This document shows, piece by piece, positions 1 through 5,979 of a stretch of 8,972 nt of DNA. The stretch is from the NCBI GenBank assembly GCA_964493385.1, contig CAZBNW010000102.1, forward strand, positions 1 to 8,972, given 5' to 3'. How positions within the stretch are numbered: position 1 is the stretch's first letter; each line of letters starts with the position of its first letter. Under the pieces are notes generated by a model. It saw only the letters and a program-made list of their open reading frames with translations. It was not told where the DNA came from and searched no databases. This DNA comes from Loki-b32 sp964493385. Its GTDB lineage: Archaea; Asgardarchaeota; Lokiarchaeia; Sigyniarchaeales; SOKP01. The position numbers and the translations under genes were made by a program.

Positions 1-190
1 GACCAGTTAATTCTTCTTTAAACTCATGAAGTCCAAATCCATTATGGATGCATTGGAGGGTAATTCCTCCTAATTCTTTATCCCTTTCTATTATTAAGAC
101 ATCTAATTCAGCTTTTTTAACAATAATAGCAGCAGCTAAACCCGCAGATCCTCCACCTATTACGGCAACATCAACTTCATATTTCTTCAT
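1..190 (-). CDS. NAD(P)/FAD-dependent oxidoreductase, N-terminal part only (gene runs off left edge)
   Basis: Only the first 63 codons are in the window. They encode a Rossmann FAD-binding start: a hydrophobic strand, the dinucleotide motif GGGSAG (residues 12-17) and an acidic residue ending the second strand (E35). A GG-I-x-LQC-IHNGFGLHEF stretch follows at about 41-57. That stretch is typical of the flavin oxidoreductase that accompanies GlpA-like dehydrogenases in many bacteria and some archaea, often with a third small DUF1667 protein that would lie left of this window. The ATG start at 190 overlaps the TGA of the upstream gene as ATGA, implying translational coupling. An ATG four bases further upstream is out of frame and hits a stop at once. 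The inferred role is to accept electrons from the dehydrogenase subunit and pass them to NAD or another carrier. The family is secure, the substrate and acceptor are not. Confidence 0.85.
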   Translation of the reverse strand, partial: MKKYEVDVAVIGGGSAGLAAAIIVKKAELDVLIIERDKELGGITLQCIHNGFGLHEFKEELTG

Positions 191-1656
191 TCATTAGCAC
201 CTCTCAGAAGATCTTTTAAAATGAAATCTTTTGTTTTCCCGACTAAAATATTTGTATCTTCTCCCCTCTTCGTAATTTCTTCATAAGTCTTATTCAGTTC
301 CCTTGAAAGGATCTCAATAACACGAGGACGGCAGAATCCACCCTGACATCTGCCCATTCCTGGACGACAGCGGAATTTAACTCCATCTATTGTATTAGCC
401 CCTACAGGAGCATGAATCGCGTCAATTATTTCTTTTTCAGGAATGGTTTCACAACGACAAATAATTCTACCCCAAGCTGGATCTTCTTGTATTTTTTTGT
501 CAAGTTCGTCTTTAGTGAAATCTTTAAATCTTTCTGGTTTGGGGCGTATAGGGTTATAATCCTCCTTTAGTTTTAATTCTATACCTAATAATTCAAGAAA
601 TTCAACTACTTTTTCAGCGATTGCAAATGTTGCTGTCAAACCAGGGGATAAAATCCCCGCAACATTGATAAAACCATATACATCCGTATTATCAATTATA
701 AAATCATAAGTGTCGGGAACAGCTCTTAATCCAGCAAAATTTCTAATCGAGCTTCTTGCGGGAATATTTGGAACTAATTTCATCCCACCTTCTAAGATTT
801 CTTTTAAACCTGCAGTTGTTGTTGCTATATCTTCACGATCAGTAATATTTTGTGCATTAGGGCCGATAAAAGTATTACCATGCAACGTAGGGCAAACTAA
901 TATTCCTTTTGAAACTTTAGTGGGGATAGGGAATAAAATCTTATTTAATTGAATGGCATTTCTATCAAAGAGTATATATTCGCCCTTTCTTGGCATAATA
1001 CTGAAATAATCTAAACCTAACATTTTGGAGATTCTTGCAGCATAAAGACCTGCTGCATTAATAAGATTACTCCCTTGAAATTCACCTTGATATGTTCTTA
1101 CAGTATAAGTATAATCCTGATGTTTGATTTTTATGACTTCATGATTTCTGAAAAACTTTACACCATTCATAGCAGCATTTTCAGCTAAAGCGAAGGTTAA
1201 TTCATATGGACTAGCAAGCCCAGCGGAAGGAGCATGTAAAACTCCAACCACCTCATCATTTAGGTTTGGTTCCATTTGTTTTATTTTCTTCTTATCTAAT
1301 ATTACCTCCAGTCCAGGGATGCCGTCCTCAGTACCTTTTCTTCTATCATCTTCTAATTGCTCAATATGATTATCGTCTAATGCTACTACGAAGGAACCAA
1401 TTCGTTTAAAAGGAAAATTTAATTCCGCTACTGCTTGCGTATACAATTTATTTCCTCTAATACATAAATGTCGCTTAATGTATTCTCTGGGTGAAGCATA
1501 TCCTGCATGGATTACTCCAGAATTAGCTTTAGTAGTTCCAGAAGCAATTTCTGCCTCTTTTTCTAATAAACAAATTTTTAAATCATATTTTGAAAGCGTA
1601 CGAGCTATACAACAACCAGTAACACCGCCTCCAATAATAATAACATCGTAAATCAA
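187..1656 (-). CDS. glpA: GlpA-like FAD-dependent glycerol-3-phosphate dehydrogenase with C-terminal BFD [2Fe-2S] domain
   Basis: This 489-aa flavoprotein has a DAO-type FAD domain: GGGVTG at residues 9-14, ribose-binding E32, and a flavin-contacting region near 39-53 (GTTKANSGVIHAGY). From about 392 comes a BFD-like domain with Cys pairs CRC (400, 402) and CQGGFC (437, 442), which should hold a [2Fe-2S] cluster. An extra Cys lies at 430. This DAO plus BFD layout is that of anaerobic GlpA-type dehydrogenases, which oxidise sn-glycerol-3-phosphate to dihydroxyacetone phosphate. Related enzymes act on other 2-hydroxy or amino substrates, so substrate is inferred. The start is TTG, directly preceded by an in-frame TAA, and lies just before the FAD motif, so no alternative start fits well. 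The stop overlaps the ATG of the next flavoprotein, giving a two-gene (or longer) operon. A BRE/TATA lies about 75-87 bases upstream. Confidence 0.85.
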   Translation of the reverse strand: MIYDVIIIGGGVTGCCIARTLSKYDLKICLLEKEAEIASGTTKANSGVIHAGYASPREYIKRHLCIRGNKLYTQAVAELNFPFKRIGSFVVALDDNHIEQLEDDRRKGTEDGIPGLEVILDKKKIKQMEPNLNDEVVGVLHAPSAGLASPYELTFALAENAAMNGVKFFRNHEVIKIKHQDYTYTVRTYQGEFQGSNLINAAGLYAARISKMLGLDYFSIMPRKGEYILFDRNAIQLNKILFPIPTKVSKGILVCPTLHGNTFIGPNAQNITDREDIATTTAGLKEILEGGMKLVPNIPARSSIRNFAGLRAVPDTYDFIIDNTDVYGFINVAGILSPGLTATFAIAEKVVEFLELLGIELKLKEDYNPIRPKPERFKDFTKDELDKKIQEDPAWGRIICRCETIPEKEIIDAIHAPVGANTIDGVKFRCRPGMGRCQGGFCRPRVIEILSRELNKTYEEITKRGEDTNILVGKTKDFILKDLLRGANE

Positions 1657-1729
1657 TTACTCACTAACCTTTCATCTAATATTTTTGTTTAAATAACCTT
1701 AATAAATATTAAATTCTAATCTTAAAAAA

Positions 1730-1743
1730 TATAAATACCTTTT
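1730..1743 (-). promoter_or_regulatory. Archaeal BRE/TATA promoter for the GlpA-like operon
   Basis: Read on the minus strand, a purine-rich AAAAGG (1743-1738) directly abuts TATTTATA (1737-1730), a good match to an archaeal BRE plus TATA box. Initiation about 25 bases downstream would fall near 1705. That gives a leader of about 50 nt before the TTG start at 1656. It is the clearest promoter in the window. Confidence 0.65.
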
Positions 1744-1794
1744 AAATTTGTTAAAGAGAAAACAAATTCATTCAACAAATATGAAATTTGTTTT
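1744..1794. promoter_or_regulatory. Cluster of AACAAATT/AATTTGTT half-sites abutting the BRE
   Basis: Four copies of one half-site lie in 51 bp: AATTTGTT (1745-1752), AACAAATT (1761-1768), AACAAAT (1774-1780) and AATTTGTT (1785-1792). The first two form a perfect 8-bp inverted repeat with an 8-bp spacer. The outer part can also fold as a 13-bp stem (arms starting at 1759 and ending at 1794, one bulged A) followed on the minus strand by a T-rich tract. Two readings are possible: operators just upstream of the GlpA-like promoter, or a terminator for the small gene at 1835-2158. The repetition and position against the BRE favour operators, but base composition makes such AT-rich matches easier by chance. 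Confidence 0.45.
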
Positions 1795-1834
1795 ATCATT
1801 TCTCCGGTTTTTCAATTAATTCATTGCTGTTATT

Positions 1835-2158
1835 CTAAAAAATAAAAACCAAGAGAAACCAGATAAGATTAAACACAATCGCTAATATTATTAAAATCTT
1901 TGTCAAGGGGTTAAGTAACGTGTTCTTTAATGATTTCGTCATCTTTAATTTAAGTTCGCTTTCTATTAGATTTTCAATTGAGTCACTCCGAGGACCTAAT
2001 TGCTCCTTCAGATGAATTGATCCTAAGAATCGTGGTTTTGATAAATTCTTAATAATATTATCTAAATTATTCGAAGAAAGTAGAGGGATTTTATTAATAG
2101 GTGGAACTTCTTTAAACTCTGCTTTAGCAGGAGATTCCTTATTATCAGTTTGTTTCAT
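1835..2158 (-). CDS. Small tail-anchored membrane protein of unknown function
   Basis: I do not recognise this 107-aa protein. Residues 1-80 are hydrophilic, proline- and lysine-containing and probably partly disordered. Residues 88-107 are one uninterrupted hydrophobic helix that ends exactly at the C-terminus, so it is built like a tail-anchored protein facing the cytoplasm with no lumenal tail. No cofactor or catalytic motif is visible. The ATG is supported by a well-placed Shine-Dalgarno (AAGGA about 8 bases upstream), which makes a real gene likely. It lies downstream of the longin-like gene on the same strand across 145 bp. A TATA-like element (AAATTATATC, 2258-2249 on the minus strand) and a T6 run (2277-2272) in that gap suggest it may have its own promoter. 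By association it may tether or recruit trafficking or GTPase-linked components to the membrane. Confidence 0.6.
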   Translation of the reverse strand: MKQTDNKESPAKAEFKEVPPINKIPLLSSNNLDNIIKNLSKPRFLGSIHLKEQLGPRSDSIENLIESELKLKMTKSLKNTLLNPLTKILIILAIVFNLIWFLLVFIF

Positions 2159-2165
2159 ACTTTTT

Positions 2166-2172
2166 TCCTTTT
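2166..2172 (-). promoter_or_regulatory. Shine-Dalgarno for the tail-anchored protein gene
   Basis: On the minus strand AAAAGGA lies seven bases before the ATG at 2158. It is one of the few convincing ribosome-binding sites in the window and fixes the start of an otherwise anonymous small gene. Confidence 0.6.
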
Positions 2173-2303
2173 AAAATTAAATAAATTTTCTTTTCAATAT
2201 TAAAAAATCAAATTATTCTTAAATCTTTTTCGATTATAGATTAAAAATGATATAATTTGAATGTACAGGAGAAAAAATATTACTATAAAGATGTGTGAAA
2301 TTT

Positions 2304-2705
2304 TTAGTTTGTTTCTTCTAATGAATCAATAATATGATGCTTAAAATCAGCAAAAACCTTAATATTAGTATTCCAATTCTTTAAAACATCTTCAGGATAC
2401 ACTTTAAAGAATTTTTTTGAAATATTTTTTAATTCTTTTAAAACTTTTTTAGCTTTAACTTCATTGGATGAATTTGCGACGAAAATGAAATGATTCTTCT
2501 TCACAATTGTGAAACGGATATTACTCAATTCAAAATTCGAAATACCCCCTTCTGAAAGTTTTTCTGCAAATATGTTTATAGCACTCATCAACGCTCCAAA
2601 AATTTGTGGATTTACTCTGGGATCAATTACTCGATTATATATGGTTAAGCCGTTTTCAGTTAAAATCCATATATCTCTTAAAACTTTTACCAAGGGATTT
2701 CCCAA
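2304..2705 (-). CDS. Longin/roadblock-like small protein (Asgard-type)
   Basis: This 133-aa protein has the pattern of single-domain longin or roadblock-like proteins that are abundant in Asgard archaea. A strand and turn, RDIWILTENGLTIYNR (10-25), is followed by an N-P-x-x-F-G-A-L-M-S-A-I helix (32-48), then strands F-E-L-S-N-I-R-F-T-I (58-67) and H-F-I-F-V-A (72-77), and a lysine-rich amphipathic helix (81-103). Such domains are known to bind or regulate small Ras-like GTPases and membrane-traffic complexes. The exact partner here is unknown and no GTPase gene is in the window. There is no signal peptide or membrane helix, so it should be cytosolic. The start is TTG at 2705, preceded at once by an in-frame TAA. 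A second TTG four codons later is an equally possible start, because neither has a clear ribosome-binding site. The fold assignment rests on pattern recognition, not a profile search. Confidence 0.65.
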   Translation of the reverse strand: MGNPLVKVLRDIWILTENGLTIYNRVIDPRVNPQIFGALMSAINIFAEKLSEGGISNFELSNIRFTIVKKNHFIFVANSSNEVKAKKVLKELKNISKKFFKVYPEDVLKNWNTNIKVFADFKHHIIDSLEETN

Positions 2706-2724
2706 TTATAAAATCTTTTACTTA

Positions 2725-2778
2725 TTAATAACATAAGATTGTATGTTTATTAAAATTACGATGTTATAGAAATAACAT
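2725..2778. promoter_or_regulatory. Two phased ATAACAT/ATGTTAT dyads in a divergent control region
   Basis: Dyad 1 has arms TTAATAACATA (2725-2735) and TATGTTTATTAA (2742-2753), perfect apart from one extra T. Dyad 2 has arms ATGTTAT (2761-2767) and ATAACAT (2772-2778) with a 4-bp spacer. Their centres are 31 bp apart, close to three helical turns, so both would face the same side of the DNA. They lie between the longin-like gene and the hydroxyacid operon and just upstream of that operon's TATA box. This is the arrangement expected for a dimeric regulator binding cooperatively. The regulator is not identified. Confidence 0.55.
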
Positions 2779-2786
2779 TAATTTCC

Positions 2787-2802
2787 AAAAGAATAAAATA
2801 TA
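2787..2802 (+). promoter_or_regulatory. Putative TATA promoter for the GlcD-LarA operon
   Basis: A purine-rich stretch AAAAGAAT (2787-2794) precedes AAAATATA (2795-2802), a reasonable archaeal BRE/TATA. Predicted initiation near 2825 leaves a leader of about 30 nt. No Shine-Dalgarno precedes the ATG at 2855, so the leader is short and uninformative. Confidence 0.45.
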
Positions 2803-2854
2803 ACTAAAGTTGTTTCTCAAAATATAATTAAGCTTCAATATTAAAATTTTAAAT

Positions 2855-4423
2855 ATGGAACCTCATTATAATAAAATCTCTGAAGAGTTATTAAAAAAGT
2901 TCAAAAAAATTGTCGGAAAAAAATTTTTTTTTAATAATTATGAAATTAGATATAGTTATGCATTCGGCTGTTCAATTTTTAATAAAGAGTGGATTCCAGA
3001 TTTAATTTTAATTCCACAAAATACTAAACAAATTTCTGAAGTTTTAAAGTTAGCTAATGAGAATAAAATTCCAATAACTCCTCGAGGGAGCGGAACAAGT
3101 TTATCTTCTGGTTCATTAAGTCCTTATGGTGGAATAATTTTAGATTTAAGCCAAATGAAGGATATTCTTACAATAGATATTGAAAATAATTTTGTAGAAG
3201 TNNNNNNNNNNNNNNNNNNNNNNNNNNNNNNNNNNNNNNNNNNNNNNNNNNNNNNNNNNNNNNNNNNNNNNNNNNNNNNNNNNNNNNNNNNNNNNNNNNN
3301 NACATTAGGAGTCATTACAAAAATCGGTTTAAGAATTAGACCTTTGCCAAAAACTAGAAAACTAGGTATATTTATTTTTGAAAATGTTGATGATCTGCAA
3401 GATGCTGTGTTAGAGTTAAGACGAAGTGGGATTGTACCAAATTTATTAGAATTTATGGATAAGCTTATTTTAAAAGCAGTTACTGAATACCTAGGTGGTG
3501 AGTTCTTCGATTTTCCAAATGGTTATGTACTATTAGCTGAAGTTGATGGAAATTCTATAAGAGAGGTTGATGAAGCATTTACTATAATGTTTGATATTAT
3601 AATCCAGAAAAATCCGATATTTAATAAAGTAGCAATGAATGAAGAGGAACGGGAAAGGTTGATCCTAGCAAGAAAAGCCAATCTTCCAGCTCTTTCTAGA
3701 GTTAGACCAAATACATGTGTTGAAGATTGTACAATTCGAATTTCAGAATTTTCAGAGGTTATTAAGAAAATTGAAAATATTCCTAAAAAAATTAATGCTA
3801 AAAATTTATTAGTAGCAATTATCTGCCATATGGAAGGAAATTTACATCCTACATTTTTATTTAATGAAAATGATGACCGAGATGTAAAAGATTTTGAAAA
3901 GGCAATAGATTATTTATATAAAGAAATAATAATACCAGCAGGAGGAACTTTGACCGGTGAACATGGGATTGGAAAGATTAAAACTCCATATCTTGAACTA
4001 GAACATGATTCTGATGTAATTAATTTGATGGCACAAATTAAAAAACTCTTTGATCCGAAAATGATCTTAAATCCTGGAATTGGAAAAGGAGATACTCGAG
4101 CTTTAATTACCAAAAATAAAAAGCGAACTTTAAAAAAGCAAACTGAGAGGTTATTAGAATTAAAATGCATGAGATGTGGATTTTGTATTTCATGTCCTTC
4201 AAGAATTAATTATATTTTAGAGACATATAGTCCTAGAGGGCGCTTAAGTCTTTTAAATGGGTTAGTTCATGGTGAATTGAAATTAACTGATTTAATAGTC
4301 AAAGTATTAAACACTTGTACTTTATGCGGGCTCTGTCAAACTAAATGTCCTGCTGGTGTTAATACAACTGAAATTTTTGAAAAAGCTAGAGAGATAATTC
4401 ATAGAAAACCTAAAAAGCAATGA
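2855..4423 (+). CDS. GlcD-type FAD-linked 2-hydroxyacid dehydrogenase fused to a short two-cluster Fe-S domain (contains assembly gap)
   Basis: This fits the GlcD/D-lactate dehydrogenase family of the vanillyl-alcohol oxidase superfamily, which oxidises D-lactate, glycolate or similar 2-hydroxyacids. The N-terminal FAD domain shows PRGSGTS (76-82) and resumes after the N run with TLGVITK, the usual end of the flavin domain. The C-terminal substrate domain shows GNLHP and GEHGIG (about residues 327-374 as numbered through the gap). The last 90 residues resemble the ferredoxin part of GlcF, with Cys sets at 438/441/444/447 and 488/491/494/498 for two [4Fe-4S] clusters, but lack the CCG cysteine-rich domains of full GlcF. 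The ATG at 2855 gives a normal N-terminus. The stop overlaps the larA ATG. Oddities are the 34-codon gap where about 90 residues are expected, a shifted metal-site His, and a first Cys motif one residue short. Electrons probably leave through the clusters to an unknown carrier. Confidence 0.85.
   Translation: MEPHYNKISEELLKKFKKIVGKKFFFNNYEIRYSYAFGCSIFNKEWIPDLILIPQNTKQISEVLKLANENKIPITPRGSGTSLSSGSLSPYGGIILDLSQMKDILTIDIENNFVEXXXXXXXXXXXXXXXXXXXXXXXXXXXXXXXXXXTLGVITKIGLRIRPLPKTRKLGIFIFENVDDLQDAVLELRRSGIVPNLLEFMDKLILKAVTEYLGGEFFDFPNGYVLLAEVDGNSIREVDEAFTIMFDIIIQKNPIFNKVAMNEEERERLILARKANLPALSRVRPNTCVEDCTIRISEFSEVIKKIENIPKKINAKNLLVAIICHMEGNLHPTFLFNENDDRDVKDFEKAIDYLYKEIIIPAGGTLTGEHGIGKIKTPYLELEHDSDVINLMAQIKKLFDPKMILNPGIGKGDTRALITKNKKRTLKKQTERLLELKCMRCGFCISCPSRINYILETYSPRGRLSLLNGLVHGELKLTDLIVKVLNTCTLCGLCQTKCPAGVNTTEIFEKAREIIHRKPKKQ
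3202..3301. other. Assembly gap: exactly 100 N inside the FAD domain
   Basis: A run of exactly 100 N interrupts the dehydrogenase gene. Round-number gaps are usual placeholders for unknown length. The flanks read in one frame across it, but the family normally has about 90 residues between the two flanking motifs and the placeholder allows 34. The true missing piece is therefore probably nearer 270-280 bases. Confidence 0.95.
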
Positions 4424-5716
4424 AATTAGATTACGGAAAGGAAGGTCTAGAGGTAAAATTTGATCCAACATGGAATGTTACTATTTTCCACCCTAAAGTA
4501 CAAAAATCATTTGAGAATCCGATTGAAAAAATCAAAGAGTCGATTAAAAATCCAATTGGATCTTTGACTCTTAAAGAAATTATTAAAAAAAAAAAACATT
4601 TTGAAAACTATCTGTATTGTCGTAAACGATGCAACTCGACCAGTTCCTTCAAGTTTAATTCTTGAGGCTCTAATAGAAGAATTAGGGAATTATGGAATTA
4701 AAGATAATCAAATTAAGATCTTGATCGCTACAGGATTACATCGTGCTTCTCGCGATGAGGAACTAGAACGAATTCTTGGAAAAAATCTAAAAATGAGATT
4801 AAAAACAATTGATCATATTGCTACTGATAAGAAATCTTTAATCAACTTAGGAATAACAGTAGATAAAAATCCGATTTTTATAAACAAACATTATTGTGAA
4901 GCAGATTTAAAGATTTTAACGGGCTATGTTGAACCTCATTTTTTTTTTGGATTTTCAGGTGGTCGCAAATCAATAATTCCTGGAATTGCAGGTATAGAAA
5001 CCATACAAGCCAATCATTCTGCTGAAAATATTGCGTCTCCATATTCCCGATTTGGAATTTATAAAGAAAATCCATTGCATAAAAATGCAATGGAAATAAC
5101 TAAAAAGGTGGGTGCAGATTTTATAGTGAATGTTTGTATTAATGAACTACATGAAATTGTTGAAATAGCTGCTGGAGATATCGAGAAAGTTCATGAAAAA
5201 TTGGTGGATTACCAATTAAAACATATCTTCAGGGAAATCAATGATCCCTACGATATAGTAATATGTGGAAATGGAGGATATCCCTTAGACCTTAATTTAT
5301 ATCAAGCTGTAAAGAGTATAGCTATTGGAGAAATGGCTGTAAAAGAAGGAGGAACAATAATTGCCGTAAATGAATGTGCTGATGGCATCGGAATAGGTCA
5401 AGATGAATTTAAAAATTTAATATTTTCTGGAATGGCACCGAAGGAAATTCATAAGAAGATCTTAAAAGAGGAAATCGTTGTACCTGATCAATGGGAAATA
5501 CAGATTTTAGCTAGAATTCTTATGAAAGTTGACATCTTCGTGATATCTAGATTAAAAGTTAATGAAATAGGGAATATTGGTTTAAAATATGCTAAAACCG
5601 TTGAGGACGCTATTACAAACTGTTTAAAAAAATATGGAGGTGATACTTCAATACTAATTTTACCGAACGGCCCTCAAATACTCCCCTTATTGAAAGATCC
5701 TAATGAAAATGCCTAA
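4420..5716 (+). CDS. larA: LarA-type nickel-pincer lactate/2-hydroxyacid racemase, frameshifted at an A12 run
   Basis: LarA interconverts L- and D-lactate using a nickel-pincer nucleotide cofactor, and homologues act on other 2-hydroxyacids. The N-terminal part (ATG at 4420) reads MKLDYGKEGLEVKF and ends in NPIGS-LTLKEII-KKKK, typical of the family. After 12 A the reading continues one base later in the frame that starts formally at TTG 4601, with NDATRP, GLHR, GYVEPHFFFGFSGGRKS and ANHS. In the 371-residue downstream frame the likely key residues are D10, R13, H47, H113, K123 (cofactor-linked Lys) and H139 (nickel). They match Asp72, Arg75, His108, His174, Lys184 and His200 of the characterised enzyme at a nearly constant offset. 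Removing one A joins both parts into about 431 residues, a normal length. The ATG overlaps the preceding stop as ATGA. The cofactor genes larB, larC and larE are not in the window. Substrate remains open. Confidence 0.85.
4585..4596 (+). repeat. A12 homopolymer at the larA frameshift
   Basis: Twelve consecutive A occur exactly where the larA frame changes. Eleven or fourteen A would keep one open frame through the junction with a family-like sequence (EIIKKKNILKTICIVV for eleven). It is either an indel in sequence or assembly, or a natural slippage site. Confidence 0.9.
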
Positions 5717-5769
5717 AATCTCATCGTATAAAGTTTGTAGTAAATACATAAGATGAAAGTTTTGTGTTT

Positions 5770-5793
5770 ATTTAATATTCATGATAATTAAAT
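5770..5793. repeat. 24-bp imperfect palindrome downstream of larA
   Basis: Arms ATTTAAT (5770-5776) and ATTAAAT (5787-5793) are perfect, and the centre TCATGA is itself palindromic, giving 20 of 24 positions symmetric. It lies about 55 bp after the larA stop. It could be a protein-binding site or part of the larA 3' end. Function is not determined. Confidence 0.35.
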
Positions 5794-5823
5794 ACGTGTT
5801 AATGTCACACATAAAAATGAGAT

Positions 5824-5905
5824 GCAGAGAAGAATAGGATCGTAATATTGGTTTAGATATTAATACCTGATATTCTCTGCTTTCGATTTAAAAATTTATT
5901 TTTTT
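5824..5905 (+). terminator. Stem-loop followed by T7: possible terminator or small structured RNA
   Basis: GCAGAGAA (5824-5831) pairs perfectly with TTCTCTGC (5873-5880). The 41-base interior can form a further small hairpin (AATAT 5844-5848 with ATATT 5857-5861). A T7 run at 5899-5905 follows. This is the most GC-balanced helix in the gap. It could end the larA transcript or be the 3' part of a small RNA. A TATA-like TATAAAG near 5737 would suit the second idea. No known RNA family is recognised. Confidence 0.4.
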
Positions 5906-5942
5906 GTATATATTTTAATATGAAAATTTTGATTAATATTGT

Positions 5943-5954
5943 AGGTTTAAACCT
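5943..5954. promoter_or_regulatory. Perfect 12-bp palindrome AGGTTTAAACCT upstream of the esterase promoter
   Basis: AGGTTTAAACCT is fully symmetric and lies about 30 bp upstream of the TATA box of the membrane esterase gene. Position and symmetry suit an activator or upstream operator site. It is a single copy, so the call is tentative. Confidence 0.35.
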
Positions 5955-5979
5955 TGGTTCCTATGTGAATCGTTAGGTA

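Noticed and set aside
710..952. 80-codon plus-strand reading frame
   Set aside because: It lies fully inside the GlpA-like gene on the opposite strand, has no recognisable features and is best explained as a shadow of that gene.
2261..2335. 24-codon plus-strand ORF with an AGGAG-like stretch
   Set aside because: The AGGAG lies inside the ORF rather than before its start, the ORF overlaps the 3' end of the longin-like gene, and the sequence has no protein-like pattern.
2509..2736. 75-codon plus-strand reading frame over the longin-like gene
   Set aside because: It is antisense to a well-structured longin-like protein and has no family character or ribosome-binding site.
3910..4170. 86-codon minus-strand reading frame
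   Set aside because: It is antisense to the conserved C-terminal FAD-oxidase region, with no independent support.
4420..4665. A separate 81-aa protein upstream of larA
   Set aside because: Its first 55 residues are the LarA N-terminus. The tail after the A12 run is out-of-frame larA sequence, so it is not an independent gene.
4878..5090. 70-codon minus-strand reading frame
   Set aside because: It is a shadow of the most conserved part of larA (the EPHFF...GGRK region).
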